64,000 nucleotides of DNA from CAIQPV01 sp964480365 (GTDB lineage Bacteria > Pseudomonadota > Gammaproteobacteria > Burkholderiales > Gallionellaceae). The number at the start of each line of letters is the position of its first letter. Position 1 is the first letter of the stretch. The position numbers were made by a program, and so were the translations under genes. Shown piece by piece: positions 25,403-34,181 of the stretch. Location of the stretch: the NCBI GenBank assembly GCA_964480365.1, contig CAYZPM010000016.1, forward strand, positions 13,823-77,822, written 5' to 3'. The notes beneath the pieces are model-generated. The model had not been told where the DNA came from. It did no database searches and saw only the letters and a program-made list of their open reading frames with translations.

Positions 25403-25992
25403 TATTCACCTCCTAACAGTAAATGATCGATGGCATCGCACAGGCAATGAAGAATAAGCAGATGCACTTCCTGGATGCGCGCTGTGCTTTCAGCGTGGAC
25501 ACAAAGATGGAAATCATTCGCTTCGAGCATCTCTCCCATTGTGCCACCTTCGCGCCCGGTAAGGGCGATTACGCGCATGTCGCGTTCGTGCGCAGCATGG
25601 ACGGCCTCGACTACGTTGATCGAATTGCCACTGGTGGAAATAGCGATCAGCACATCGTCTGCCATGCCTAGCCCGCGCACCTGCCGGGAAAAGATCTGGC
25701 TGTAATCGTAATCGTTGGCGATGGAAGTCAACACCGAGCTGTCGGTAGTCAGTGCGATAGCAGCCAATGCAGGACGTTCGATTTCGAAGCGGTTGATCAG
25801 TTCGGCGGCGAAGTGCTGTGCGTCGGCGGCAGAACCGCCGTTGCCGCAGGCCAATATTTTCCCGTCGTTCATCAGGCACATCACCAATGCCTGAGCGGCG
25901 TCGGCTATGGGTTGCGCTAAAGCGTCTCTTGCCTGCAACTTGGTTTGTACGCTGTCGTCGAAGTGTTTGTGAATTCTGTTGGTCAAATCCAT
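25402..25992 (-). CDS. diaA: SIS-domain protein, DiaA/phosphoheptose isomerase type
   Basis: 196 residues with one SIS domain: ILACGNGGSAADAQHFAAEL for substrate binding and LIAISTSGNSINVVEAV. Sequence alone does not separate DiaA (DnaA-binding replication initiator) from GmhA (sedoheptulose 7-phosphate isomerase). The cluster rsmI-lpoA-yraN-this-dolP supports DiaA, while the nearby ADP-heptose gene would fit GmhA. It could serve both pathways. Confidence 0.85.
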   Translation of the reverse strand: MDLTNRIHKHFDDSVQTKLQARDALAQPIADAAQALVMCLMNDGKILACGNGGSAADAQHFAAELINRFEIERPALAAIALTTDSSVLTSIANDYDYSQIFSRQVRGLGMADDVLIAISTSGNSINVVEAVHAAHERDMRVIALTGREGGTMGEMLEANDFHLCVHAESTARIQEVHLLILHCLCDAIDHLLLGGE

Positions 25993-26035
25993 GATGATGA
26001 AGGTCTGTTGCGATGAGTGCGGATATTACCCGAAA

Positions 26036-26380
26036 TCAGGCGCCAAAGGCATTCTTGAGCCATTCGATATCGCTGCCATCCACTGTTTGCAGCAACACCG
26101 CATCGAAGCGGCAAGGCGGGATGCGCCCCAGCGCGGCGAGGTAATGTTGCGCGGTGCGCACCAGCTTGGCCTGCTTGGGCGCATTGATGCTGGCGGCTGC
26201 ACCGCCAAAATCGCCTCGGCTGCGCAGGCGTACCTCGGCAAATACCAGCGTGTTTCCGTCTTGCAGGATCAGATCAATCTCGCCGTAGCGGCAGCGGTAA
26301 TTTTGTTGCAGCAGCTTAAGGCCGTGGCGTTGCAGGAATTGCGCCGCCAGTTGTTCGGCCTGCGCACCGCGAGAACTCAT
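26036..26380 (-). CDS. yraN: UPF0102 (YraN) nuclease-like protein
   Basis: 114 residues from ATG 26380 (MSSRGAQAEQ); the 88-codon upstream extension runs through the gap and lpoA tail and is arginine-rich shadow. The restriction-endonuclease-like core motif is visible: GLKLLQQNYRCRYGEIDLILQDGNTLVFAEVRLRS, with the D-ExK-like arrangement (the ExK lysine is replaced by Arg). Function is not established in any organism. Confidence 0.9.
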   Translation of the reverse strand: MSSRGAQAEQLAAQFLQRHGLKLLQQNYRCRYGEIDLILQDGNTLVFAEVRLRSRGDFGGAAASINAPKQAKLVRTAQHYLAALGRIPPCRFDAVLLQTVDGSDIEWLKNAFGA

Positions 26381-26477
26381 TGCGTTAATGTGAAGCTCGC
26401 GTAGCGATTCGATTGCCTCCTCGCTCGCTTGCGGGAGAGGATTGAGGTGAGGGAAACGGGCATGGCAAATTTCATTG

Positions 26478-27647
26478 TCAGGGGTAGTCGCTCGTCCTGC
26501 CCGTTGGGGCTGCATCAGGAGCGGACGCAGGAGAAACACCGCTTGCCGCCGCCGCTCTGGCGGCAGCCAACGCCGCCTCCTGTGCGGCAATTTCTTCCGG
26601 GGTAAGGCCGCGTCCCTGCCAGAACTGAGCCGGGATGGCTTCACGCTGGAACTGATGATGGGCGTTCAGGGTGATACGTCCGGTCACTCCGTCCAATGGC
26701 AAGCTGCTGCGGTAACTGTTGTCGAGCATCATTTGTAGCAGGCGGAAAGCGTCGATGCCGAGCGCGTAAAACCGTTCCATATCCGGCTCCAGCGGCGGGT
26801 TCGCGCGCGGATAAATCATCACCGCCGGGTGGTCGGGCTGCAACAACCACGGCATGTCAATAAAGCGAATGTCATTGAGGTCAAAGTTGGTCAGCGTGTC
26901 GGTATTGCCGTTAAACAATTGCGAAGTGGAGTAAACCGGCAGGGCATTGTTCAGATAGGGGCGGATCAGATGCGCCGTTTCGGCATCGGCCGCAAGAAAC
27001 ACCATGTTGCCCTCCGTCGCGGGCAGGTCGGCAAGCACAGAGGAATCATCCTGATACAGAATTTCTTTGGCGATACTGCCACCATGTATTTTCCATTCAT
27101 CGGCAAAGGCCTGCGATAAGCGCTTGGATAACGGCGTGCCGCTGCTGACTATGCTTGCGCTATGCAAACCGGCAGAGGCAGCAAGTTGTGCGATCTGGCG
27201 CGCTTCCATTTCTGCGGTCAGGCCGAAAAAATATAAATTATCCGCGCCTTTGCCCTCGGCGAAGTTAAGTGCCAGCGTCGGCACCGTGATGCCAGCATAG
27301 CCCGCCAATGCCGCCACACCGTTGCGCGTCAGCGGCCCGACCACAGCGCGTGCACCACCTGCAACGGCTTGCTGGTAAAGCGCGGTGATCTCCTTGCTTT
27401 CATCTTCACATTCATACACTCGCACTGGCAGGGTTTGCTTCTGATTACTAGCCGCCGCCAAAAAGCCTTGCCGCACGGCCTCCGCCGCGCGCCCAAAGGC
27501 TTCCGACTTGAGCGGCAATAACAACGCAATGTGCGGCACGGGTGGCACGGCAACGGCGGAAGCGGCAGGAGCCGCATCAGTAGCATAAGCCAGGCCGCTC
27601 ACGTATAGTGCCGCGACCAGAAAGAAACAAAAGGAAATACGTTGCAT
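26478..27647 (-). CDS. lpoA: LppC/LpoA-like penicillin-binding protein activator
   Basis: 389 residues from ATG 27647, which opens a signal peptide (MQRISFCFFLVAALYVSGLAYA). The body is the periplasmic-binding-protein-like LppC domain (PHIALLLPLKSEAFGRAAEAVRQGF ... ARAVVGPLTRNGVAALAG). E. coli LpoA, which activates PBP1a, is much longer: here the N-terminal helical repeat domain is absent, and no lipobox cysteine is seen, so it looks periplasmic instead of outer-membrane-anchored. The C-terminal tail is Ala/Pro/Ser-rich. Its start overlaps the divergent rsmI start. Confidence 0.85.
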   Translation of the reverse strand: MQRISFCFFLVAALYVSGLAYATDAAPAASAVAVPPVPHIALLLPLKSEAFGRAAEAVRQGFLAAASNQKQTLPVRVYECEDESKEITALYQQAVAGGARAVVGPLTRNGVAALAGYAGITVPTLALNFAEGKGADNLYFFGLTAEMEARQIAQLAASAGLHSASIVSSGTPLSKRLSQAFADEWKIHGGSIAKEILYQDDSSVLADLPATEGNMVFLAADAETAHLIRPYLNNALPVYSTSQLFNGNTDTLTNFDLNDIRFIDMPWLLQPDHPAVMIYPRANPPLEPDMERFYALGIDAFRLLQMMLDNSYRSSLPLDGVTGRITLNAHHQFQREAIPAQFWQGRGLTPEEIAAQEAALAAARAAAASGVSPASAPDAAPTGRTSDYP

Positions 27648-28508
27648 AGCGGGCAAAAACAAAATTTGGAATGCGCATTATATGTAGTCGCCACCCCGAT
27701 TGGGAATTTACGTGACATCAGCCTGCGTGCGCTGGATGTGCTGATGTCTGCGGATGCCATCGCCGCCGAGGACACGCGCAACACCGCGCACTTGTTGACG
27801 CATTATGGAATCGCCGCCCAGCGGCTTATGGCGTTGCACCAGCACAATGAGCGCGGCGCGGCAGAAAAAATCATCGCCCTGCTGGCGCAAGGCCAGTCGG
27901 TTGCCTTGGTGAGTGATGCCGGAACCCCCGCCGTGAGTGACCCCGGCGCATTGCTGGTGGAAGCGGTGCGCGCGGCTGGCTACCGCGTAATCCCCATTCC
28001 CGGTGCGAATGCCGCGTTGGCGGCGCTCTCTGCCGCCGGACTGCCCGCACCACATTTTTTGTTCTACGGCTTTCTGCCCAACAAATCCGCCGCACGCTGC
28101 CGCGAGTTACAAGACATTTCCGCTTTACCTTTTACGCTAGTATTTTACGAAGCGCCTCACCGCATCCTCGAATGCGTGGCCGATTTGCGAAATGTTTTTG
28201 GAGGTGAACGGCAAATCGTGTTCGCGCGCGAAATCACTAAGCTATTCGAAAGCATCCACCGCTGTACATTGGCTGAGGCAATGGCCTGGCTGAATGCCGA
28301 TGCCAACAACCAGCGCGGCGAATTCGTGCTGCTGGTTTCAGGCGCGGCGGAAAAGCAGGAAGGTCTGGATGCTGAAGCTGAACGTATTCTGACACTGCTG
28401 CTGAAAGATCTGCCGCTCAAGCAGGCAGTACAACTGGCAGTGCAGATTACCGGAATAGGGCGCAACGAGCTGTACCAGCGAGCGCTGGAATTCAAGAACC
28501 CGGAATGA
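27642..28508 (+). CDS. rsmI: 16S rRNA 2'-O-ribose C1402 methyltransferase
   Basis: 288 residues if it starts at TTG 27642; a second TTG at 27666 gives a start closer to the conserved LYVVATPIGNLRDISLRAL and cannot be excluded. No ATG is available before that motif. The SAM-binding landmarks LVSDAGTPAVSDPG and IPIPGANAALAALSAAGLP are clear. The first codons overlap the first codons of the divergent lpoA gene. Confidence 0.92.
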   Translation: MHSGQKQNLECALYVVATPIGNLRDISLRALDVLMSADAIAAEDTRNTAHLLTHYGIAAQRLMALHQHNERGAAEKIIALLAQGQSVALVSDAGTPAVSDPGALLVEAVRAAGYRVIPIPGANAALAALSAAGLPAPHFLFYGFLPNKSAARCRELQDISALPFTLVFYEAPHRILECVADLRNVFGGERQIVFAREITKLFESIHRCTLAEAMAWLNADANNQRGEFVLLVSGAAEKQEGLDAEAERILTLLLKDLPLKQAVQLAVQITGIGRNELYQRALEFKNPE

Positions 28509-28529
28509 CTTTCAATTAAAATACCCTCT

Positions 28530-29561
28530 ATGGAACTCAAACTCATTCGCCCCGACGACTGGCACCTGCATCTGCGCGATGACGCGCTGATGCACTCCGT
28601 GCTGCCCGATACCGCGCGCCAATTTGCCCGCGCCATCATCATGCCCAACTTGCGCCCGCCGGTGACCACCACCGCACAGGCGCTGGAATATCGCTCGCGC
28701 ATACTCGCCGCCTTGCCTGCGGGCATGAATTTTGAGCCTCTAATGACGTTATATCTGACGGACAATACCTCGGCAGAAGAAGTCCGCCGCGCAAAACAGA
28801 GCGGCATAGTCCATGCAGTAAAACTCTATCCGGCGGGTGCGACCACCAACTCAGATGCGGGCGTTACCGACTTGCGCATGACCTATACCGCGTTGGAAGA
28901 AATGCAACGCTGCGGGATGCCGTTATTGGTGCACGGAGAAGTTACCGATCCGGCAATAGACGTATTCGACCGCGAGGCGGTGTTCATCGAACGGGTATTG
29001 CAACCCTTGCTGCGCGATCTGCCAAGCCTGCGCATAGTATTCGAACACATCACCACTAAAGACGCGTCCCAGTTCGTGAGCGAAGCGCCAGACAACATCG
29101 CCGCGACAATCACCGCGCATCACCTGCTGTACAACCGTAATGCCATGCTGGTCGGCGGCATCCGCCCGCACTACTATTGCCTGCCGGTGCTCAAGCGCGA
29201 AACCCACCGCGAAGCCTTGCTGAAAGCCGCCACTGGCGGCGACAAAAAATTCTTCCTCGGAACCGACAGCGCTCCACACACGCAGCAAACCAAGGAAGCC
29301 GCCTGCGGCTGCGCCGGTTGTTACACCGCCCACGCAGCTATCGAACTCTATGCCGAAGCCTTTGAACAGGCCAAGGCACTGGACAAGCTGGAGGCTTTTG
29401 CCAGTTTTTACGGCGCAGATTTTTATGGCTTGCCGCGCAATGCGCAAAGCGTTACTTTGCGCAAAGAGGAATGGAAAGTACCTGCGACGGTTGGGTTCGG
29501 CGAACATCGTCTGGTGCCCTTGAGGGCAGGGGAGATGATGAAATGGAAGCTGGTGGGATAA
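28530..29561 (+). CDS. pyrC: Dihydroorotase
   Basis: 343 residues, type II dihydroorotase of the E. coli PyrC class. It closes carbamoyl aspartate to dihydroorotate. The metal site DDWHLHLRD is at residues 9-17. Further ligands are the carbamylated-lysine region AVKLYPAGATTNS and the VHGEV, FEHITTKDA and TDSAPH motifs. It follows rsmI by 21 bases. Confidence 0.97.
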   Translation: MELKLIRPDDWHLHLRDDALMHSVLPDTARQFARAIIMPNLRPPVTTTAQALEYRSRILAALPAGMNFEPLMTLYLTDNTSAEEVRRAKQSGIVHAVKLYPAGATTNSDAGVTDLRMTYTALEEMQRCGMPLLVHGEVTDPAIDVFDREAVFIERVLQPLLRDLPSLRIVFEHITTKDASQFVSEAPDNIAATITAHHLLYNRNAMLVGGIRPHYYCLPVLKRETHREALLKAATGGDKKFFLGTDSAPHTQQTKEAACGCAGCYTAHAAIELYAEAFEQAKALDKLEAFASFYGADFYGLPRNAQSVTLRKEEWKVPATVGFGEHRLVPLRAGEMMKWKLVG

Positions 29562-29592
29562 TTAACCATAATTTTCAGACTAGGAATCTTTT

Positions 29593-30132
29593 ATGCCGCT
29601 AACCTCTTACCTTAATGCTACCCCTGTTCTCGGTGAACGGGTCTTCATCCATTCTTCATCCCAGGTTATTGGCGATGTACGCCTAGGCAATGACAGTTCT
29701 GTCTGGTGCAATACCGTGTTGCGGGGCGACGTGAACCGCATCGTGATCGGGCAAGGCACGAATGTGCAGGACTTGACGATGGGGCATGTGTCGCACAAGA
29801 CGCCGGAGAAACCGGAGGGTTCACCCTTGCTGATCGGGAATTATGTGACGGTCGGCCATTCGGTCATTCTTCACGGTTGCACCATCGGCAACGAGTGCCT
29901 GATCGGCATGGGTTCCATCCTTATGGATGATGTAATTGTTGGAGATCGCGTGATGATAGGCGCGGGGAGTCTCATTTCTCCGGGCAAGGTGCTGGAAAGC
30001 GGCATGCTCTACATAGGGCGTCCGGCCAAGTTGGTGCGCGCGCTGACGCCGGAGGAAATTGCTTATCTGCGCTATTCCGCCGAGCATTACATGCAGGTGA
30101 AAGATAATTACCTGAATAGCAATCAGACATAG
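29593..30132 (+). CDS. Gamma carbonic anhydrase family protein
   Basis: 179 residues folding as a left-handed beta helix (hexapeptide repeats such as VIGDVRLGNDSSVWCNTVLRGD). The zinc histidines are in MGHVSHK and VGHSVILHG, as in the YrdA/PaaY/CaiE group. Activity as carbonic anhydrase in this subgroup is variable. Adjacent to pyrC with a 31-base gap. Confidence 0.92.
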   Translation: MPLTSYLNATPVLGERVFIHSSSQVIGDVRLGNDSSVWCNTVLRGDVNRIVIGQGTNVQDLTMGHVSHKTPEKPEGSPLLIGNYVTVGHSVILHGCTIGNECLIGMGSILMDDVIVGDRVMIGAGSLISPGKVLESGMLYIGRPAKLVRALTPEEIAYLRYSAEHYMQVKDNYLNSNQT

Positions 30133-30198
30133 CACAAGCAGTTTAGATTAAATGGAATCCACGAATTGCCCTGCCGGAAAATGGAAAGGACGAAACAA

Positions 30199-30519
30199 AT
30201 GACCAGCGCAAATCAACAAGGACCAGTCCCACAAGAAATTTTCCGTGCCAAGGTGAATCTGGAAACCTCGCGCATCGCGTGGAAGGAATTACAACGTTTC
30301 TTTGCCAGTGGTGTGGCCGTGGTGGTGGATGCCGAGCTTGATCTGGTCGAAGTGGCATTGCAGTTTTCCAAAGACAACAAGGCGCAAGTCGAGCGATGGC
30401 TGTTGACGGGAAAAGTTGGCAAGGTGTCGGACAAACAAGCAGCAGCATGGGTAGAAGCCGATGCTGACATGTGGGCGGTAGTGGTCAGCCCTTGGGTGCT
30501 GGTGCAAATAATAGCTTGA
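30199..30519 (+). CDS. DUF2288 family protein
   Basis: 106 residues from ATG 30199, which has AAAGGA 8 bases ahead; an ATG at 30181 is an alternative. The family pattern is KVNLETSRIAWKELQRFFASGVAVVVDAELDLVEVALQFSKDN and the C-terminal WVEADADMWAVVVSPWVLVQ. Conserved in beta- and gammaproteobacteria, function unknown. Confidence 0.85.
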   Translation: MTSANQQGPVPQEIFRAKVNLETSRIAWKELQRFFASGVAVVVDAELDLVEVALQFSKDNKAQVERWLLTGKVGKVSDKQAAAWVEADADMWAVVVSPWVLVQIIA

Positions 30520-30534
30520 TTCGTCGTGCAACAA

Positions 30535-32031
30535 TCACCCCTGCTTATCCATTCTCCGATACTGCACCGCCTCGGCAATATGCGTGGTAAGGATATTCTC
30601 GCTTCCCGCCAGATCGGCTATGGTGCGCGCAACCTTGAGTACGCGGTGGTAGGCGCGCGCGGATAAATTCAGACGGGTAATGACTTGTTGCAACAGCGCG
30701 GCACCTTGCGCATCTGGTGCGCATAATTCGTCGATTTCGGTCACCGTGAGTTGCGCGTTGGGCTTGCCTTGGCGGACAAGCTGGCGCTGCCGTGCGGCTT
30801 CCACGCGCAACTGGATGGTGCCGCTGGTTTCGCCGTCAGCCTGCTTGAGCAAGGCTTCCTGCGGCACGGCGGGGACTTCGATCTGAATGTCAATGCGATC
30901 CAGTAGCGGGCCGGAAATTCTACCGCGATAGCGCGCGACTTGATCCGGCGTGCAGCGGCATTTGCCGTTAAAATGACCGAGGTAGCCGCAGGGGCAGGGG
31001 TTCATCGCGGCGACTAACTGGAACTGCGCGCGGAAATCGGCACGACGCGCAGCACGCGAGATGGTGATACGCCCGCTTTCCAACGGTTCGCGCAACACTT
31101 CCAATACATGCCGGTCAAATTCCGGTAACTCATCCAGAAATAAAACACCGTGCATGGCAATAGAAATTTCGCCGGGGCGCGGGTTGCTGCCACCGCCGAC
31201 CAGCGCCACGGCTGAGGCGGTATGATGAGGTGACCGGTATGGTCGCTGTTTCCAGCGGCCCACGTCGAACATGCCGCCCAATGATTGCATGGCCGCACTC
31301 TCCAGCGCCTCAACCTCGCTCATCTGCGGCAGAATTCCGGGAAAGCGCGCCGCCAGCATGGATTTGCCGGTGCCGGGCGGGCCGGACATCAGCACGCTGT
31401 GGCCGCCTGCTGCGGCAATTTCCAGCGCGCGTTTGGATTGCCCTTGCCCTTTCACTTCGCGCATATCGGGATAAATCGGCGGTGAGGGCTGAAGGTTGGG
31501 AATGTAGCGACTCATCAATTCACGCCCGCTCAGGTGCGCCGCCACCTGCAACAACGATTGCGCCGCGTACACGGTTGCATCTTCCACCAGCGCCGCTTCC
31601 GCCGCATTGGCTGCGGGCAGAATGAAAGCGCGACCGCAATTGGCGGCATGGTAGGTCATTGCCAAGGCTCCACGTATCGGGCGCAGTTCGCCGGTCAACG
31701 CAAGCTCTCCGGCGAATTCGTATTCGGCAAGATGATCCGAGGGTATTTGCCCCGATGCGGCGAGAATGCCGAGCGCGATAGGCAAGTCGAATCGCCCGCT
31801 TTCCTTGGGCAAATCGGCAGGAGCGAGGTTGACGGTGATGTGTTTGTAGGGAAATTCGAACTGGCAGGTCTGCAAGGCTGCACGCACGCGATCCTTGCTT
31901 TCTTTTACTTCGGCCTCCGGTAGGCCGACGATGGTGAAGCTGGGCAGGCCGTTGGCGAGATGCACCTCGACCGTGACCTGCGCGGCGTCCATGCCGGAAA
32001 GCGCGCGGCTATATAAAACCGCGAGGCTCAT
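30535..32031 (-). CDS. comM: YifB/ComM-family Mg chelatase-like AAA ATPase
   Basis: 498 residues from ATG 32031 (MSLAVLYSRALSGMDA). Domain order: an N-terminal Lon-protease-like ChlI fold, then the AAA+ module with Walker A GPPGTGKSMLAARF, Walker B VLFLDELPEF, and a zinc-finger-like CPCGYLGHFNGKCRC insertion, then the C-terminal helical domain. ComM is a branch-migration helicase of natural transformation. Convergent with the DUF2288 gene. Confidence 0.95.
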   Translation of the reverse strand: MSLAVLYSRALSGMDAAQVTVEVHLANGLPSFTIVGLPEAEVKESKDRVRAALQTCQFEFPYKHITVNLAPADLPKESGRFDLPIALGILAASGQIPSDHLAEYEFAGELALTGELRPIRGALAMTYHAANCGRAFILPAANAAEAALVEDATVYAAQSLLQVAAHLSGRELMSRYIPNLQPSPPIYPDMREVKGQGQSKRALEIAAAGGHSVLMSGPPGTGKSMLAARFPGILPQMSEVEALESAAMQSLGGMFDVGRWKQRPYRSPHHTASAVALVGGGSNPRPGEISIAMHGVLFLDELPEFDRHVLEVLREPLESGRITISRAARRADFRAQFQLVAAMNPCPCGYLGHFNGKCRCTPDQVARYRGRISGPLLDRIDIQIEVPAVPQEALLKQADGETSGTIQLRVEAARQRQLVRQGKPNAQLTVTEIDELCAPDAQGAALLQQVITRLNLSARAYHRVLKVARTIADLAGSENILTTHIAEAVQYRRMDKQG

Positions 32032-32095
32032 AAATTCGTCATTCCCGATAAAACAGGAATGACGGAACTTCCAAATTTTTCTTGCTGCACTAAAA

Positions 32096-32332
32096 TTACT
32101 TGCGCTGTGCTTCCAACTCAATCACCCGCGCCTCCAGTGCTGTAAGCTGCTCGCGCGTGCGCGCCAACACCGCCGTTTGTACATCAAACTCTTCGCGCGT
32201 CACCAAATCAAGTTTGGCGAAACCCTGCGCCAGAAGCGCACGGGCATTTTTTTCAAAATCCTTGGCCGGGCTGTTTGCCACTGCCTCGTTCAGCTTGGCA
32301 GAAATATCGTCGAAAAACTTTGGGTTGAACAT
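32096..32332 (-). CDS. ubiK: Ubiquinone biosynthesis accessory factor UbiK
   Basis: 78 residues from ATG 32332, the upstream frame being non-coding. The small alpha-helical protein has the BMFP pattern: MFNPKFFDDISAKLNEAV at the start and a C-terminal coiled coil REEFDVQTAVLARTREQLTALEARVIELEAQ. UbiK supports UbiJ and the soluble Ubi complex. It lies between comM and the regulatory region of the porin-glnK-amtB operon. Confidence 0.93.
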   Translation of the reverse strand: MFNPKFFDDISAKLNEAVANSPAKDFEKNARALLAQGFAKLDLVTREEFDVQTAVLARTREQLTALEARVIELEAQRK

Positions 32333-32392
32333 TGTGCGCCTCCGAGCAGACTTAATATGTGCAGTGTAGCAAACTTTCCCCGCACCATCATC

Positions 32393-32441
32393 CGCACCTG
32401 ATAGGTGCGGACGTACGCAATGCCTGCATTGAATTGGTGCG
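32393..32441 (+). promoter_or_regulatory. Pair of NtrC-like enhancer sites
   Basis: Two dyads resemble the NtrC consensus TGCACC-N5-GGTGCA. Site 1 (32393-32409) is the perfect palindrome CGCACCTGATAGGTGCG. Site 2 (32425-32441) is TGCATTGAATTGGTGCG. Their centres are 32 bases apart, about three helical turns, and lie roughly 130 and 97 bases upstream of the predicted start from the sigma-54 promoter. That geometry copies the glnA enhancer. Confidence 0.78.
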
Positions 32442-32503
32442 ACACAACAGTTCGCCTTCCCGCTTGTCATCATAACAAATTGTTTAAAAACAATAAAGTC
32501 ATG

Positions 32504-32519
32504 TGGCACATAACCTGCT
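32504..32519 (+). promoter_or_regulatory. Sigma-54 promoter of porin-glnK-amtB
   Basis: TGGCACATAACCTGCT matches the -24/-12 consensus: GG at 32505-32506 and GC at 32517-32518 with exactly 10 bases between. The porin ATG is about 58 bases downstream. With the NtrC-like sites upstream it indicates control by nitrogen limitation. Confidence 0.8.
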
Positions 32520-32576
32520 AAGAACATGACGGGGAAATTGTTATCCCGTTTTCAAACCAACTAGAAAGGAAACATT

Positions 32577-33800
32577 ATGCAAAAGAAACTGCTCGTTGCC
32601 GCTCTGGGCACATTGTTCGCTCTACCTGTACTGGCAGCCGATGCGCCAGCTACTCCCGCTGCACCAGCCGCTCCAGCTGCTCCTACACTTTCATCCGTTC
32701 TTGACGCCTCTGGCATCACGGCGACCGGTTATGTGGATTTTGGTTATACCAACCTGAATGCCACTGGAGCGTTTGCAAATACTGGTGGAGTTGGCCCGTC
32801 ACGCGTTTTCGATGCGCCCAATCCGTCTGCGGGCAAAAATTTTGACAGTTTCAATCTTAACCAGGCTTCCATCACTGTTTCCAAGCAGCCCAAGGAAGGG
32901 TTCGGCGGTGTAATCAACCTGACCGCTGGCGAAGATGCCAATGTGATTTCTTCGTATGGCGCAGGAAACAAAGGAGGTGCTCCATACGCTAATAACCATG
33001 ATTTCGATGTGACTCAAGCCTATGCAAGCTATGCCGGAGGGCCTGTGACGGTGATCGCCGGTAAATTCACAACCCTGGCTGGCGCCGAAGTTATCGCCAG
33101 CCCGTCAAATACGAACTACTCCCGCTCGATTCTGTTCGGATATGCCATCCCCTTTACCCACACCGGTGCCCGTCTGACCTACGCGGCAACCGATACCGTC
33201 AGCCTGATAGCCGGCGTAAACAATGGCTGGGATCAAGTTTCAGACACCAATACAGACAAGACAGTCGAGCTTGGCTTTACCGCAGCACCCAACAAAATGT
33301 TCTCATTGGCCGGGGCTTATTATGGCGGCAAGGAACTGGCTGGCGGCTTCGTAGCACCTCAGGCAAGCAATGGAAACCGCAGCCTAGTTGACCTTGTGGC
33401 GACCCTCAATGCAACCGACCAGTTGACGTTTATCCTGAATTACGACAATGGCACGCAAGACAATGCCTCTGGTTATGACGCTGATGGCGCCTCGTCGGCA
33501 AAATGGGATGGGCTCGCCGCCTACGTCAACTACCAGTTCAACGACAAATGGCGCGCATCGCTACGCAGCGAATACATGAACGACAAGGATGGGTACCGTT
33601 TACCGGTTGCTGTTGGTGCGACCACTGGGCAGAGATGGGCTGAAACAACTTTGACGTTGGCTTATATACCGGCTCCCAGCTTCGAAATCCGTGGTGAAGT
33701 TCGCGGGGACACATCTAACCAGAATGTATTTCTGAATAGCGATGGTACGGCAAAATCTAACCAAACTTCGTTCGGACTGGAAGCGCTCTATAAGTTCTAA
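32577..33800 (+). CDS. Outer membrane beta-barrel porin, nitrogen-regulated
   Basis: 407 residues; AAGGAAA before ATG 32577. Signal peptide MQKKLLVAALGTLFALPVLAA is followed by an Ala/Pro linker (residues 21-38), then a beta-barrel that ends in the typical terminal aromatic ALYKF. The sequence VTVIAGKFTTLAGAEVI and the strand spacing resemble the OmpL/BBP2 class of putative porins. It is the first gene behind the sigma-54 promoter and is followed by glnK after 30 bases, so it may admit ammonium or other nitrogen sources (inference). Confidence 0.85.
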   Translation: MQKKLLVAALGTLFALPVLAADAPATPAAPAAPAAPTLSSVLDASGITATGYVDFGYTNLNATGAFANTGGVGPSRVFDAPNPSAGKNFDSFNLNQASITVSKQPKEGFGGVINLTAGEDANVISSYGAGNKGGAPYANNHDFDVTQAYASYAGGPVTVIAGKFTTLAGAEVIASPSNTNYSRSILFGYAIPFTHTGARLTYAATDTVSLIAGVNNGWDQVSDTNTDKTVELGFTAAPNKMFSLAGAYYGGKELAGGFVAPQASNGNRSLVDLVATLNATDQLTFILNYDNGTQDNASGYDADGASSAKWDGLAAYVNYQFNDKWRASLRSEYMNDKDGYRLPVAVGATTGQRWAETTLTLAYIPAPSFEIRGEVRGDTSNQNVFLNSDGTAKSNQTSFGLEALYKF

Positions 33801-33830
33801 CCTGGATCTCAATCAACTAAGGAGCTCATC

Positions 33831-34169
33831 ATGAAAATGGTTACTGCTATCATCAAGCCGTTCAAGCTGGACGAGGTACGTGAGGCCCTTTCCGCCCTGG
33901 GCGTGCAAGGCATCACCGTCACCGAAGTCAAAGGCTTTGGGCGGCAAAAAGGACACACCGAGTTATATCGCGGTGCGGAATATGTGGTGGACTTCCTGCC
34001 CAAAATCAAGCTGGAAGCCGCCGTCAAGGTGGACATGCTGGATCAGGTGCTCGAAGCCATCGAGAAATCCGCGCAGACCGGCAAGATCGGCGACGGCAAG
34101 ATCTTCGTCCACGACATTGAGCAAGTCATCCGCATCCGCACCGGCGAAACCGGCGTGGAAGCGTTGTAA
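33831..34169 (+). CDS. glnK: Nitrogen regulatory protein P-II
   Basis: 112 residues, exact P-II length. The uridylylation site Tyr51 lies in ELYRGAEYVVDF, and the C-terminal GKIGDGKIFVHDIEQVIRIRTGE signature is present. GlnK binds 2-oxoglutarate and ATP/ADP and plugs AmtB when nitrogen is ample. AmtB follows after 12 bases. Confidence 0.97.
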   Translation: MKMVTAIIKPFKLDEVREALSALGVQGITVTEVKGFGRQKGHTELYRGAEYVVDFLPKIKLEAAVKVDMLDQVLEAIEKSAQTGKIGDGKIFVHDIEQVIRIRTGETGVEAL

Positions 34170-34181
34170 AGGAGATATGAA

